A stretch of DNA of 64,000 bases from Halocatena salina (GCF_023115355.1 NZ_CP096020.1:468510-532509), one strand, 5' to 3'; shown: positions 8,398-18,173, numbered from the stretch's first letter. The notes: generated by a model from the sequence alone, not told the origin. Made by a program: numbers and translations.

Positions 8398-9435
8398 TCA
8401 CTCTTCGCTGTCGTATGGATCACCGAGGGAAGCGGGCACGCGGGTCGAACCCCACATGGTGAGTACGACGATTACAGCAAGATACGGAAACAGGTTGACC
8501 AACCGGTTGGGAAGATCGATTCCGATCGTTTGGAACTGGATCTGAAGCATATCCAGCCCACCGAACAACAGCGCCGCCACAGCGGCTCCGATCGGATTGT
8601 AGTTGCCAAACAGGTACGCAACGATCCCGATCCAGCCTCGTCCATTGACCATCGTGTCGCCCGTCCCAGTGAACGAACCGGCGTGTGCGAGGAGAACAGC
8701 ACCACCCAGCCCCGCCATCACACCCGAGAAGATAACGGCTGCGTACCGGACGCGCCCCACGCTGACGCCCGCCGTGTCTAGGGCCTCGGGATTCTCACCG
8801 GCCGCCTGAATCCAATAGCCGTAGCGGGTGTGATAGAGGATTGCCCACGCGACGATCGTCACGAAAGCGGTGAGGAGCACCAACGGGGAGATGTCAAACA
8901 GCAGTGCTCCGACGATCGGAAGCTCCGAGAGTCCCGGAACCGTGAGGTTCTCGACGCTCACGAGTCCGGGACTGTTCTGACTGTCCCAGAGGAGCACAGC
9001 TACGAAGGGGCCGAAGCCGAGACCGAGAAACCATACCGCTAGGCCCGCCACGATCTGATCCGCCTTGTACCGGATCACCAACACGGCAAAGAGAACGGCA
9101 GCGACCGAGACGATCGCTACCGATCCGAGGATGGCCATCCAGAGAGTGTTCTGTCCGGCCGTCTCACCTCCGATGAGCCACGTGAGCGCCGCCGTGGTGA
9201 CCGCACCGAAGATCATGAATCCTTCGACCCCGATGTTGAACACACCGCTTTTTTCGGCGTACAGCCCACCGATCGCCGTGAGTGCGATCGGGGCCGCCGC
9301 CTGAAGCGATCGGCTGAGAAATCCCACTGTGAGCAGCTCAGCGAGCGGAAGATCCAGCCAGCCGATCAGTGCCACGCCAACAAAACCGATTGCAGCACCG
9401 ATCTCAGTCCGACCCCAGTTCCTGACAGCACTCAC
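8398..9435 (-). CDS. BMP-family ABC importer, second permease (NupQ/TsgC-like)
   Basis: A 345-residue integral membrane protein with about nine hydrophobic segments. It has the BPD_transp_2 signatures AAPIALTAIGGLYAEKSG and FNIGVEGFMI near residues 48-75, where the EKSGVFNIGVEG stretch is diagnostic of this permease family. It pairs with the next gene to form the channel of an importer for nucleosides or sugars. The start codon overlaps the end of the upstream permease by four bases, so the two are translationally coupled. It is the last gene of the four-gene transporter operon. Confidence 0.9.
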   Translation of the reverse strand: MSAVRNWGRTEIGAAIGFVGVALIGWLDLPLAELLTVGFLSRSLQAAAPIALTAIGGLYAEKSGVFNIGVEGFMIFGAVTTAALTWLIGGETAGQNTLWMAILGSVAIVSVAAVLFAVLVIRYKADQIVAGLAVWFLGLGFGPFVAVLLWDSQNSPGLVSVENLTVPGLSELPIVGALLFDISPLVLLTAFVTIVAWAILYHTRYGYWIQAAGENPEALDTAGVSVGRVRYAAVIFSGVMAGLGGAVLLAHAGSFTGTGDTMVNGRGWIGIVAYLFGNYNPIGAAVAALLFGGLDMLQIQFQTIGIDLPNRLVNLFPYLAVIVVLTMWGSTRVPASLGDPYDSEE

Positions 9436-10565
9436 TGCTCGTCACCTCCGAGTCCGATCCGCTTTGCGGCCATTCGAAACAGCTCCGGGGCGGAGACGAA
9501 CAGAACGACGAGCCCAACGACGCCATCGATCAGTTGCGCCGGAACGTTGCTACTAATACCGATATACGAGCCAGCAGAATCGAGGCTTCCGAACAACAGC
9601 CCGGCTGGGATGACTCCGAGCGGATTGTTTGCTGCTAACAGGCTGACGGCGATCGCATCGTAGCCATACGACCCGATCCCGGCCGGATCGCTGTAGTACC
9701 CCTGAATCATGACTGTGAAGACCGCGCCTGCAAGCCCTGCGACCATCCCGGAAAGGGTCATCGTCACGACGACCATCCGTTTGGCATCGACACCGGCATA
9801 CGCCGCGGCGGAGGCCTGCTGTCCACTGGTGACCATCTCGTAACCGAAGCTCGTCCGGCGCACGAGAACGGCGATCAGTACGGTGACTGTGAGCGCAACG
9901 ACGAGTCCAACGATCGAAAAGTCGGGTGAACTGTAGATGAGTTGGGGCAACTCGACGTACTCCGGGAGCCGCTCGGTGTTTGGTGCGGACTGATCGGCTC
10001 CACGAAACGGGCCCTCAACGAGCCATCCAACGATCCCGATCGCGATGAAGTTCAGCATGATCGTCGTAACGATCTCGTTTGCGCCACCGTACGCTTTCAA
10101 GACACCGGGCACTGCTGCGTACGCACCACCGGCGACGATGGCCGCGAGAGCACCTACGAGCAAGAGCACGACACCGCCGATCGGTCCCTCCGGAAGCACT
10201 GGAGCCGTCTGGAGGATGGCGAGCACCGTCGCAAACCCGCCGACGATGAACTGACCATGGACACCGATATTGAACACGCCAGCCCGAAACGCGATCGAAA
10301 CTGAAACGCCAGTCAGGACGAACAGCGTCGTGAACATGAGCGTCCGGGCAATGGCAGCTTCGCTGCCGACGGCTCCATCGAGCAGGTTTCGGCTGAATAC
10401 GGCAGGATCGTAACCAGCCCCAGCGACGATAACCATCCCGATCAACAGGGCCAACACCGTCGCAACTGCCGAGATCACCACCCGTTCGAGGACGGAGACG
10501 GTTAGTATCGTTGTGGCAGCGCGATCGAAAACGGCCCGAACGGAGTCCGAATCAGGACGGTTCAC
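9432..10565 (-). CDS. BMP-family ABC importer, first permease (NupP/TsgB-like)
   Basis: A 377-residue membrane protein of the BPD_transp_2 family, with about ten hydrophobic segments and the family motif AFRAGVFNIGVHGQF near residues 113-127. The N-terminal tail of about 28 residues is cytoplasmic in homologues. It overlaps the ATPase gene upstream and the second permease downstream by four bases each. Together with them and the lipoprotein it makes a complete importer of the BMP/Nup type, known to carry nucleosides in bacteria and assigned to sugars in several haloarchaea. Confidence 0.9.
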   Translation of the reverse strand: MNRPDSDSVRAVFDRAATTILTVSVLERVVISAVATVLALLIGMVIVAGAGYDPAVFSRNLLDGAVGSEAAIARTLMFTTLFVLTGVSVSIAFRAGVFNIGVHGQFIVGGFATVLAILQTAPVLPEGPIGGVVLLLVGALAAIVAGGAYAAVPGVLKAYGGANEIVTTIMLNFIAIGIVGWLVEGPFRGADQSAPNTERLPEYVELPQLIYSSPDFSIVGLVVALTVTVLIAVLVRRTSFGYEMVTSGQQASAAAYAGVDAKRMVVVTMTLSGMVAGLAGAVFTVMIQGYYSDPAGIGSYGYDAIAVSLLAANNPLGVIPAGLLFGSLDSAGSYIGISSNVPAQLIDGVVGLVVLFVSAPELFRMAAKRIGLGGDEQ

Positions 10566-12223
10566 GTCCGATCACCGTTGTTATCACCGGTATCCGATCG
10601 ATCACTGTCGTTCCGACCGGACGTTCCACGCTCAGCGCCCACTAAGTCTGGGGTGCTCTCGGCCCCCTGCCGTTCTGTTTCGTCGTGGTAGCCGGGATCA
10701 TGACCAGCCATCAAGAGACCGAGCTGCGCTTCGGTGATGGTGTCCGGATCGACGATATCGATGAACGCACCGTCGTACATCACCGCGATACGATCGGCGA
10801 GCTGTTGGATCTCTTCGAGCTTCGAGGAAACCACCACGATCCCGAGTCCCTCGTTACGCAACCGTATCAGTCGGTTGTGAATGAATTCGGTCGACCCGAT
10901 GTCGACCCCCCGCGTCGGATGCATGGCGATCACGAGGGCCGGATCGCGCTCGATCTCTCGTCCAACGATGAACTTCTGTTGGTTGCCTCCGGACAGAGAC
11001 GCCGCATCGATGTCGACATTCGACGGCTGAACGTCGTACTCTGCGACGATCTCCTCGGCGTGGTCCCGAACGGTTCCCCAATCGATGACCCCGTTGGTAA
11101 CGTAGTTATCGTTCGTCTGATTGCCGAGTAACGCGTTGCGAACCAAGCTGTCGGCTTGGACTAAGCCCACAGAGTGGCGATCTTCGGGAATGTAGGCGAT
11201 TCCGGATTCGATACGCCGACGCCGGCTCATACCAGTGATCTCTTCGCCCTCGAAACGGACAGAGCCCGCCGTCACGGCGCGTAACCCAACGATCCCCTCG
11301 ATCAGCTCGGACTGTCCGTTACCTTGGACACCCGCAATACCGAAGATCTCACCCGCTCGAACGGTGAGATCCACTCCATGGACCCGCTCGCGGTCTCGAT
11401 CACCGTCGACTCGTACGTCCTTGATTTCGAGGAGGGCGTCACCGGGAGAGGTTTCACGGGACGTCCGGTCGAACAACACGTCTCGTCCGACCATCATGCG
11501 CGCGAGCTCCTGCTCGGTGGTCCGGGCGGCGGCAACGGTGCCGACGCTGGTCCCATCCCGAAGGACGGTGATCCGATCGGCGACCGAGAGCGCCTCGTCG
11601 AGTTTGTGCGTGATAAAGACCAGTGAACAGCCGGAGTCAGTCAGTTCGGTCATCATATCGAGGAGCTGGTCGACCTCCGGTGGTGTTAGGACCGCTGTCG
11701 GTTCATCGAAAACGAGGACGGTCGCGCCTCGATAGAGGGTCTTGATGATCTCGACTCGCTGGCGGACACCCAGACCGAGAGCACGGATCGGAGTGTCGAG
11801 GTGCTGATCGATATCGAGTCCGTAGCGCGAACAGATCGCTTCGATGTCCTCGCGGGCGGTCGATTCGTCGACAAGTCCATTCGATGTCGGTTCGTGGCCC
11901 AAAATGATGTTTTGGAGGACAGTCATCGGTTCGACCAGCTGGAAGTGCTGGTGGATCATCCCGATGCCAGCGTCCATCGCATCCCGTGGGGCACCGAAAT
12001 CACGAACATCACCGTCGACGTAGATCGTTCCCTCGTTTTGGTCGTACAGTCCGTACAGTACATTCATGAGCGTCGTCTTCCCCGATCCGTTTTCCCCCAG
12101 TAAGGCGTGAACCGTGCCCTTCCGGAGCGTGAAATCGACGTCGTCGTTGGCGACGACGTCACCGAAGCGTTTGGTGATCCCAGCAAGACGGACCACTGGG
12201 GTGGACGGACGATCCTTATTCAT
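10562..12223 (-). CDS. BMP-family ABC importer, tandem ATP-binding subunit (NupO/TsgD-like)
   Basis: A 553-residue protein with two ABC modules. The first has a Walker A at about residues 43-50 (GENGSGKT), a weak signature ([11 protein letters not shown]), a Walker B ([11 protein letters not shown]) and a downstream His (FITHK). The second, from about residue 265, has a degenerate P-loop ([10 protein letters not shown]) and a strong signature [15 protein letters not shown]. This asymmetry is normal for the RbsA/NupO group. The C-terminal 35 residues are charged and low-complexity. It energises the two permeases encoded just downstream. Confidence 0.92.
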   Translation of the reverse strand: MNKDRPSTPVVRLAGITKRFGDVVANDDVDFTLRKGTVHALLGENGSGKTTLMNVLYGLYDQNEGTIYVDGDVRDFGAPRDAMDAGIGMIHQHFQLVEPMTVLQNIILGHEPTSNGLVDESTAREDIEAICSRYGLDIDQHLDTPIRALGLGVRQRVEIIKTLYRGATVLVFDEPTAVLTPPEVDQLLDMMTELTDSGCSLVFITHKLDEALSVADRITVLRDGTSVGTVAAARTTEQELARMMVGRDVLFDRTSRETSPGDALLEIKDVRVDGDRDRERVHGVDLTVRAGEIFGIAGVQGNGQSELIEGIVGLRAVTAGSVRFEGEEITGMSRRRRIESGIAYIPEDRHSVGLVQADSLVRNALLGNQTNDNYVTNGVIDWGTVRDHAEEIVAEYDVQPSNVDIDAASLSGGNQQKFIVGREIERDPALVIAMHPTRGVDIGSTEFIHNRLIRLRNEGLGIVVVSSKLEEIQQLADRIAVMYDGAFIDIVDPDTITEAQLGLLMAGHDPGYHDETERQGAESTPDLVGAERGTSGRNDSDRSDTGDNNGDRT

Positions 12224-12252
12224 GATGTATACGGTGTTCCATATCTATCGGA

Positions 12253-13383
12253 TCAGTCACACCCGGTTGCACCACAAGGAACGGTGATATCGCCGTCGAG
12301 GATTCCCTGTTTGGCTCGTTGCATGTTTTGGTCGACGGCGGCCGGGAGAGACCCTTCGAACGCTTGGCCGATCACACAGTCGATGGCTTCCTCCGCGAGC
12401 GACAAGGTGTTGTTACCGGCGATGCTTTCGAAGTCGTCTTCCGCAACTGCCGTCGCGGCCGTTTGTGTCCCCTCATCGATGTATTTGACGGCGGATCCGA
12501 GAACAACGTCCTGGAAGTCGGGAAGCGCCACGGACTGATCGGAGTCGACGCCGATGGCGTACCGACCATCGGCTTGCGCGGCCTCGAAGACGCCACGACC
12601 CGCAGCTGCAGCAGCGTGATACACGATATCGGCACCAGCATCGTACTGTGAGCTGGCGATATCGGCCGCCGTATCCGTGTCGGTGTAGTTGCCGATGTAA
12701 CCGACATTGACCTCCACGTCGTTGGTGACCCACTCGGCTCCGGCGACGTAGGACCGCTCGTACGCGTTGATAAGCGATTCATCGACGCCACCGACGAACC
12801 CGATTTGTGCGCTTTCGGGAACCGTTTCGCCACCGCCGTCGGAGAAGCCCTCTGTCGTCATCGTGCCCGCGAGAACGCCCGCGAGATAGGACATCTGATG
12901 ATTGGCCCAGATGTAGCCCGCAACGTTTGCCTCGTCGACGTGGTCATTGATGAGCATCCAATACTGATCGGGATAGTCCGTGGCGTTTTGGGTCAGTGCC
13001 TCGGTGTGATTGTACGAAACCAGTACGATGAGATCGTACTCACCGCTTTGAGCCAGTTCCGATTGGGTCGACTGGTATTGAGCCTGTTGGGTTTCTTCGA
13101 CCCGGTTGAGTTCGATGTCGTGCTCCTCTTGAGCGTTCTCGATCCCCTTGAGCGCGAGATCGTTGAACGCGTTGTCGTCGAAACCAGCAGGACTCGATAC
13201 GATCGCAACGTTCGTCGTCTCGTCTCCACCACCGTTATCATCCGAGCTGCCGCCGAGACACCCAGCAAGCCCTAGGCCCCCGACGAGAGCGGCTCCCGTC
13301 GTGAGAAACCGACGTCGATCAACACTGCCCGCTCGGTGAGATACGTGCTCACGCTTCGTATCCGAATTCGAGTGGCCATTCAT
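12253..13383 (-). CDS. BMP-family substrate-binding lipoprotein of the ABC importer
   Basis: A 376-residue protein counted from the ATG at 13383. A frame extension to 13413 exists, but the TATA box at 13411-13420 overlaps that upstream ATG, so 13383 is the likely leaderless start. A Tat-type signal (DRRRFLTTG) ends in a lipobox LAGCLGG near residues 43-49, followed by a glycine/serine/acidic linker. The rest matches the BMP/PnrA fold (NVAIVSSPAGFDDNAFNDLALKG; GDYDLIVLVSY-like; IGVDSDQ). It captures the substrate outside the cell and delivers it to the permease pair. Substrate is probably a nucleoside or sugar. Confidence 0.9.
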   Translation of the reverse strand: MNGHSNSDTKREHVSHRAGSVDRRRFLTTGAALVGGLGLAGCLGGSSDDNGGGDETTNVAIVSSPAGFDDNAFNDLALKGIENAQEEHDIELNRVEETQQAQYQSTQSELAQSGEYDLIVLVSYNHTEALTQNATDYPDQYWMLINDHVDEANVAGYIWANHQMSYLAGVLAGTMTTEGFSDGGGETVPESAQIGFVGGVDESLINAYERSYVAGAEWVTNDVEVNVGYIGNYTDTDTAADIASSQYDAGADIVYHAAAAAGRGVFEAAQADGRYAIGVDSDQSVALPDFQDVVLGSAVKYIDEGTQTAATAVAEDDFESIAGNNTLSLAEEAIDCVIGQAFEGSLPAAVDQNMQRAKQGILDGDITVPCGATGCD

Positions 13384-13410
13384 ATCATTCGAACAATTGT
13401 TATTGGCCCA

Positions 13411-13420
13411 CATATAAATA
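13411..13420 (-). promoter_or_regulatory. TATA box of the BMP importer operon
   Basis: Minus-strand ATATTTATAT at 13412-13421, about 28-38 bp upstream of the ATG at 13383. Its overlap with the upstream in-frame ATG at 13413 decides the start. Confidence 0.55.
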
Positions 13421-13498
13421 TTTCATGGAGGGATATATGACACACCTCCCGTTCGGCGCGCCCTGCGTAGTGGCGCATGTTCCGAGACCGGCCCACAC

Positions 13499-14554
13499 TC
13501 AGCAGTTCCCACCGCCCGTTCGGTCAGTGCCGTCGAGAGTAGGATCGTACGCTGGCGGACCCATTTCCGAGAGCTCGATTCGGCCCGGTTTTTTCGTTCC
13601 ATCCAGAAGCGAGAGAACGCCCGCACCGGTTGCCACGGAACCCGCTGGATCGGTCGGCTCGTCGTGTTCGTAGATCAGATACTCGACGTTCGCCTTTGTG
13701 CGAGCGACAGCCGAGACGGCCCGCATGTCGACAGCTCCCTCACCGATCTCGGCGAACTCCCCGTCGACCATATCCTTCATGTGGACGAGATGAGTTCGGT
13801 CGCTGTACGTCTCGATGACTTCGACAGGATCGAACCCGGCAGTATGAACCCATCCGACATCGATTTCGAAGCCGATACCGTCGTTCAGCGACTCATCGAG
13901 CACCGCAAGCGGCGTTCTATCGTCGGCAAGACGCTGGAATTCGCCGTCGTGGTTGTGATAACTCAACTGCACGTCCGATCCGAGCTGCTCGTCGACCGCA
14001 TTCATCCGCTCTGCAAGCGTCTCGGTCTTTTCGATCGTATCGATCCGAGAAGGATCGATGTACGGAACCACGAGATTATCGACGCCGATCTGTGTGTACG
14101 TCTCGACGGTCGTCTCCAACTCCGTCTCCAATGCCTCGAGACCAACGTGGGCACTGCCCCCCACCAGTCCCGTCCGTTCGAGTGTATCGACGATCTCATC
14201 CGCGCTCGCCTCACCGAGACCGGCAAATTCGACGGCGTCATAGCCGGGCCCACCGTTGTTGTCGACGGCACCGACGCGTCGAATGAGGTCGAGTACCGTG
14301 TCAGGGAGGTTCCGAAGCGTGTAAAACTGGATCGCAGTCGAAACACCCCGTCTGGGAGGCGTGTCGGCGTCGGGAGTCCTTTCCGTATCGTTCGTTCGTG
14401 CCGCTGTGGTTCCAACGACGCTGCTCGAAAGCCCAAGCGCGGCGATTCCCTGAAGTACCGTCCGTCGCTTCGTCGAGAAATGACGACTGACTGTGCTACT
14501 GACGCCATCTGCGGAACTGTCTTCGTTCATGGCTGTTTCGACGTCGTGCGCCAT
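13499..14554 (-). CDS. Exported sugar phosphate isomerase/epimerase-like TIM barrel
   Basis: A 351-residue protein of the xylose-isomerase-like AP_endonuc_2 fold. A Tat signal is visible (STKRRTVLQGIAALGLSSS), which is unusual for this usually cytoplasmic family, although exported members exist in many bacteria. Barrel motifs include YDAVEFAGLG, LSYHNHDGEF, FEIDVGWVHTAG and LVHMKDM, giving the expected His/Asp/Glu metal ligands. An ATG at 14617 lies upstream of the TATA-like region (14593-14607), so 14554 or 14530 is the true start. The likely role is epimerising or dehydrating a sugar outside the membrane; the substrate is unknown. Confidence 0.8.
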   Translation of the reverse strand: MAHDVETAMNEDSSADGVSSTVSRHFSTKRRTVLQGIAALGLSSSVVGTTAARTNDTERTPDADTPPRRGVSTAIQFYTLRNLPDTVLDLIRRVGAVDNNGGPGYDAVEFAGLGEASADEIVDTLERTGLVGGSAHVGLEALETELETTVETYTQIGVDNLVVPYIDPSRIDTIEKTETLAERMNAVDEQLGSDVQLSYHNHDGEFQRLADDRTPLAVLDESLNDGIGFEIDVGWVHTAGFDPVEVIETYSDRTHLVHMKDMVDGEFAEIGEGAVDMRAVSAVARTKANVEYLIYEHDEPTDPAGSVATGAGVLSLLDGTKKPGRIELSEMGPPAYDPTLDGTDRTGGGNC

Positions 14555-14592
14555 CGGACCGACCCGATGGAACAGTCCACCCCAAACCACAC

Positions 14593-14607
14593 TGTATATT
14601 CTAATAA
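14593..14607 (-). promoter_or_regulatory. TATA-like region of the exported TIM-barrel gene
   Basis: Minus-strand TTTATTAGAATATAC stretch 39-53 bp upstream of the ATG at 14554. It would place the transcript start a little upstream of that ATG and excludes the ATG at 14617. Confidence 0.4.
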
Positions 14608-14664
14608 ATTTTTTCACTCATATAAAGTTTATGTAGAGTTGATTTCGTTGCGTAACGTCTCTGA

Positions 14665-15516
14665 TCAGGCCGTGTATCGTTCGAGCGCGTCGAGCGCTCG
14701 TCGGGCTGCCCGATCGGGGGCATCGGGGTACGTATACAACTCCAGCGTCGCAAAACCGTCGTAACCGATGTCATCGAGTGCTCGGAAGATCGCTTCGAAG
14801 TTCAGATCGCCGTCGCCAGGGATGCGATGGTAGTGTTTGCCCCTGCGACCACCAACGATGTCTTCGATGTGGACGCCCGTGATGTGTCCGGCACACTGAC
14901 GGATGCTCTCGGCAGGGTCCTCACCGTAGACGGCCGCGTGGCCGACATCGAGATTCACACCCAGCGCGTCACGGTTAACCACATCGAGGAGCTCCAGAAC
15001 CTCCTCAGTACACTCGATGAGCAACTCCGGTTCGAACTCGATTCCAACGTCGACTCCCACGGAGTCGGCGTGATCGAGAATATCGTGCAGCGAGTTCATT
15101 AACTGTTCTCGCGCTTGCTCGGGGGGATTCCCCGGTTCGGGACGGCCCGTAGCGACACAGACGGCAGGGGCACCGACCGCCCCTGCCAGATCGATCGCTC
15201 GTTTCGTGTAGGTGACTCGCCGCGATCGTTCCGTTTCGCTATCAGAGATGATCGTCGGTGCGAAAAACGAGGTATCCGGCGCGTCGTCGTAGTACCCCAT
15301 GGCGGTGTTGGCGTTGACGTTCGAAACCGAGAGACCGGTCGTTTCGATCGTTTCCTGAAGTCGTGTCCGATCGTCCTCGTCGAACTCTGGCAGGAACGCA
15401 TGAGGCGAATCGGCCAACAGCTCGACGCCGTCGTATCCATGGTCTGCTATGCGTCGAACGGCGTCCGTGAGTGTAAAGCGGGTGTAGGCGTTCGTCGAGA
15501 ACGCAAGTCGAACCAT
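14665..15516 (-). CDS. Sugar phosphate isomerase/epimerase-like TIM barrel, distal gene of ebo-like operon
   Basis: A 283-residue cytoplasmic AP_endonuc_2-type barrel. Residues 1-12 (MVRLAFSTNAYT) and GYDGVELLADSPHAF near 28-42 match the family start. Metal-ligand candidates lie in VGIEFEPELL (Glu), GVNLDVGHAAV (Asp, His), TGVHIEDI (His) and ATLELYTYP (Glu). It is a paralogue of the barrel encoded at 16495-17370 (same opening, same FEPELLIE-type strand). It is the last of four genes on this strand, 42 bp after the UbiA gene, and a perfect palindrome sits just before its start. Compared with bacterial ebo clusters it corresponds to the EboE-type protein. Confidence 0.85.
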   Translation of the reverse strand: MVRLAFSTNAYTRFTLTDAVRRIADHGYDGVELLADSPHAFLPEFDEDDRTRLQETIETTGLSVSNVNANTAMGYYDDAPDTSFFAPTIISDSETERSRRVTYTKRAIDLAGAVGAPAVCVATGRPEPGNPPEQAREQLMNSLHDILDHADSVGVDVGIEFEPELLIECTEEVLELLDVVNRDALGVNLDVGHAAVYGEDPAESIRQCAGHITGVHIEDIVGGRRGKHYHRIPGDGDLNFEAIFRALDDIGYDGFATLELYTYPDAPDRAARRALDALERYTA

Positions 15517-15519
15517 ACT

Positions 15520-15540
15520 GGTATGTATTTCTCACATACC
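15520..15540. promoter_or_regulatory. Perfect palindrome GGTATGT-N7-ACATACC before the distal TIM-barrel gene
   Basis: Arms 15520-15526 and 15534-15540 are exact reverse complements. The palindrome ends 4 bp before the ATG at 15516, inside the 42-bp gap between the UbiA and TIM-barrel genes. It could be an operator at an internal promoter or an RNA hairpin shielding the start. Confidence 0.5.
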
Positions 15541-15558
15541 AAGAATCTTACCCTGGTC

Positions 15559-16470
15559 TTAGCTGACACTGAAGACGCGGGCGAACCCCATCGCAGGAAC
15601 GACGAACGCCGCTGCCAGGAGTGCTAACACGGGATCGATCGTTGCAGCGAACGCACTCTCCAGTACGGGCAGTCCGAGTACACACGCACCGACAGCTGCT
15701 CCGATGGTTTCCGGTGTCGGTGTCTCGACGGCTGATCGGAGCGCTCGCCCCGTCCAGCCCAGAAAGCAAGCGAGCAGGATCACTGCCAGGAGGACCTTGC
15801 CGGCTCGTGGCGATCGAACGAGGAGGAGACCACCGGTCCCGAGCACAGCGACGACGACACCGCCGATCGCAGGGACGACGGCGGTTCGGTCGCTCGTTCC
15901 GGTCTCATGTGCCGCGGTCCACGTGACGCCTGTGATGAAGGCAGTGACGATGATCGGGACAGCGAGGGCCCATCTGGGGAGTAAAACGGGCGAAAGCGCG
16001 GCCGTTACCCCGAGACAAACGTTGAGTCCCCTCATCGCTCCCATGGCGAGACACCCGACAGCCGACCCCGTCAGTACACCATCGTAGAGCAAAACGGTGA
16101 GTGCGAGTAGCCCCGAGATCACCCCAGCCGCCGTTCCGGCGGCGACGACGGCGGTCACCACGCCAGCAGCGAGGAATCCGAGACCCAACGCGAGCGCCCG
16201 AGGACGGGCCACCTCGCCCGAGGGAATGGGCCGTTCGGGTCGCTCGTGAGCGTCGTCGCTCGCGTCGAAGTAGTCGTTCAGCGTTGTTCCAGCGGCGTAC
16301 AACAGCATAGACGCGACAGCGAGTCCGAACACGGTGCTACTCGTAACGGTCCCACCGACACCGACTGCAAGTGCCACACCAGCCACGACATCCGGCGGAG
16401 CCGTAAAGAGGTTGGGCAGCCGAACCAGCGTCGCATACGCCCGTGTGCGTCGGATCGCGGTCCCGATCAT
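15559..16470 (-). CDS. UbiA-family prenyltransferase (EboC-like)
   Basis: A 303-residue membrane protein with about eight or nine hydrophobic segments. The first UbiA aspartate motif is clear near residues 65-73 (NDYFDASDD), followed by the ERPERPIPSGEV stretch that is typical of the EboC/UbiA-like group. The second polar loop is weaker (LLYDGVLTGSAVG near 147-159). Such enzymes move a polyprenyl group from its diphosphate to an acceptor in the membrane. Its placement between two sugar-isomerase-like barrels suggests a sugar- or cyclitol-derived acceptor rather than an aromatic one. It is separated by 24 bp from the upstream gene. Confidence 0.88.
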   Translation of the reverse strand: MIGTAIRRTRAYATLVRLPNLFTAPPDVVAGVALAVGVGGTVTSSTVFGLAVASMLLYAAGTTLNDYFDASDDAHERPERPIPSGEVARPRALALGLGFLAAGVVTAVVAAGTAAGVISGLLALTVLLYDGVLTGSAVGCLAMGAMRGLNVCLGVTAALSPVLLPRWALAVPIIVTAFITGVTWTAAHETGTSDRTAVVPAIGGVVVAVLGTGGLLLVRSPRAGKVLLAVILLACFLGWTGRALRSAVETPTPETIGAAVGACVLGLPVLESAFAATIDPVLALLAAAFVVPAMGFARVFSVS

Positions 16471-16494
16471 TCACCTTCGAATCGTGTAGGCACG

Positions 16495-17370
16495 TCAGAC
16501 CCACCCGTGGTCTTCGAGATACTCCATCGCACCGCGTGCGGTCTCGGGGGCTGTCGCCTCGTACGGATACAGTTCGACGGTGACGAACCCATCGTACCCG
16601 CTGTCGGAGAGGGCACCGAGAAAGCCATCGATGTCCATCGCACCCTCCCCGAGCTGGGTGTGGTCGTGCGTCCGATCGGCCGGGATGTCTTCGAGATGGT
16701 AGTGACAGGTGTACTCGGCGAGCACGTCGATCAACGCAACGGGATCCTCTCCCGAGGCGTAAAAGTGTCCGGCGTCGAAGTTACAGCCGACGCGCGGTGA
16801 ATCGATCCGGTCAACGAGATCGAGAAACTGTTCTGACGTTTCGACGAGAAGCTCCGGCTCCGGTTCGATCAGGACATCGATACCGACGGTTTCGGCCGTC
16901 GCTGCGACGGTCTGTAGCCCGTCGACGAACTCTTCGACCGCCCGTTCGTCGGACTTGTCTACGGGTACCGGTCCACCGGGCTGGATCGAGATCCGGGAAG
17001 CACCGAGGGCGGCCGCCGTCTCCAGGGCGGCTTGGGTGTGTTCGATGCGGGCACGGCGGTCCGTCGCGTCGGGTTCGATGAACGAAGGATGGTGAAACGC
17101 CGCCGTCTCATGGGGATAATCGGCCTGATGGCTCGTCTCGCTGCGCTCGATAGCACTGAGCATGAACGCGTTGCAGTTGCTGATGGCGAGATCGTGCGCA
17201 TCGAGTAGCTTCCGGACCTGACGAACGTCCGCTCGGTCCGCGTCACCGGGGTACAGGTGTGGCGTGTCGAGAAGGATCTCGATCCCGTCGTAGCCAGCGT
17301 CCGCGAGCGTTTCGATGGTTGCTTCGAGGCTGTGCCCTCGGAATGCGTTCGTCGAAAATCCAAATTGCAT
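16495..17370 (-). CDS. Sugar phosphate isomerase/epimerase-like TIM barrel, proximal gene of ebo-like operon
   Basis: A 291-residue AP_endonuc_2-type barrel starting MQFGFSTNAF, with GYDGIEILLDTPHLYP near residue 28. Ligand candidates are in VDVLIEPEPELLVE (Glu), VGCNFDAGHFYAS (Asp, His), CHYHLEDI (His) and VTVELYPYE (Glu). It starts 2 bp after the stop of the TatD-like gene, so the two are probably co-translated. It is a paralogue of the barrel at 14665-15516, so the operon holds two related but diverged enzymes. No substrate can be assigned; an EboE-type role is inferred from context only. Confidence 0.85.
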   Translation of the reverse strand: MQFGFSTNAFRGHSLEATIETLADAGYDGIEILLDTPHLYPGDADRADVRQVRKLLDAHDLAISNCNAFMLSAIERSETSHQADYPHETAAFHHPSFIEPDATDRRARIEHTQAALETAAALGASRISIQPGGPVPVDKSDERAVEEFVDGLQTVAATAETVGIDVLIEPEPELLVETSEQFLDLVDRIDSPRVGCNFDAGHFYASGEDPVALIDVLAEYTCHYHLEDIPADRTHDHTQLGEGAMDIDGFLGALSDSGYDGFVTVELYPYEATAPETARGAMEYLEDHGWV

Positions 17371-17372
17371 GG

Positions 17373-18173
17373 TTATCGTTCGTACTCGAAGTTCGGGGAT
17401 TGATCGAAGAACTCGTAGGGATTGTCGAAAACGACCGTCCGAACCGCTTCGCGGTTCCAGCCCCGATCAAGCATCGCATCACGAGCGTTCGGAACGGCCA
17501 GCGGATCCGACGGATCCCAGTCGGCGGCGCTGTTGAGGAGCATACGGTCGGTGCCGTACTCCTCCAGAAGGTCGATAGCGAGATCGGTTTCGATCTTGCC
17601 TGGATAGAGCGTAAAGCCCAACCAGCAGTCGGTTCGGGCGGAGATGTCGACCGTTTCTTCGGTGTTATGGTCGATGACGATGCGCTCTTGAGTGACGCCT
17701 TCATCCTCGATCACCTCCACGATGCGCTCGGTCCCCGATGGCTTGTTCTCGTGGGGTGTGTGAACGATAACTGGGAGTTCGTGCGCTTCAGCGATTCGCA
17801 ACTGTTTCCGAAAGGCGTACTCTTCGGCGTCGGTCTGTTGATCGTAGCCGATTTCACCGACGCCGACGACGGGATCCCGGTCCAGATAGTCAGGGAGCCG
17901 CTCGAGTACCGTCTCGGCCATCTCACGGTAGTTCGCTTCCTTTGGTTCGAGACCGATGGTAACGTAGTGGTCCATCCCGGCCGTTCGCTCGGCCCGAGCG
18001 GTCTCGTGTTCGATGATCTGTTCGAAGTAGTCGAAAAACGAACCCGCGTTGTGTTTGTCCTGACCGCTCCAAAAGGCCGGTTCGATGCAGCATTCGATCC
18101 CAGCCCGTCGCGCTCGTTTGTAATCGTCACTCGATCGAGAAACCATATGCATATGTGGGTCGATGACTCGCAT
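17373..18173 (-). CDS. TatD-like metal-dependent hydrolase (EboB-like)
   Basis: A 266-residue TIM-barrel amidohydrolase-fold protein. The metal motif HxH is at residues 7-9 (DPHMHM), a Glu lies in VGVGEIGYD, His residues in VIVHTPHENK and IDHN, and the final Asp in NSAADWDPSD. These match the TatD/EboB pattern, although the family is loosely defined and includes DNases, phosphotriesterase-like and unknown hydrolases. It is the first gene of the four-gene minus-strand operon and is divergent from the inositol-phosphate synthase gene across an AT-rich 248-bp gap. Here it is more likely a small-molecule hydrolase than a DNase. Confidence 0.82.
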   Translation of the reverse strand: MRVIDPHMHMVSRSSDDYKRARRAGIECCIEPAFWSGQDKHNAGSFFDYFEQIIEHETARAERTAGMDHYVTIGLEPKEANYREMAETVLERLPDYLDRDPVVGVGEIGYDQQTDAEEYAFRKQLRIAEAHELPVIVHTPHENKPSGTERIVEVIEDEGVTQERIVIDHNTEETVDISARTDCWLGFTLYPGKIETDLAIDLLEEYGTDRMLLNSAADWDPSDPLAVPNARDAMLDRGWNREAVRTVVFDNPYEFFDQSPNFEYER

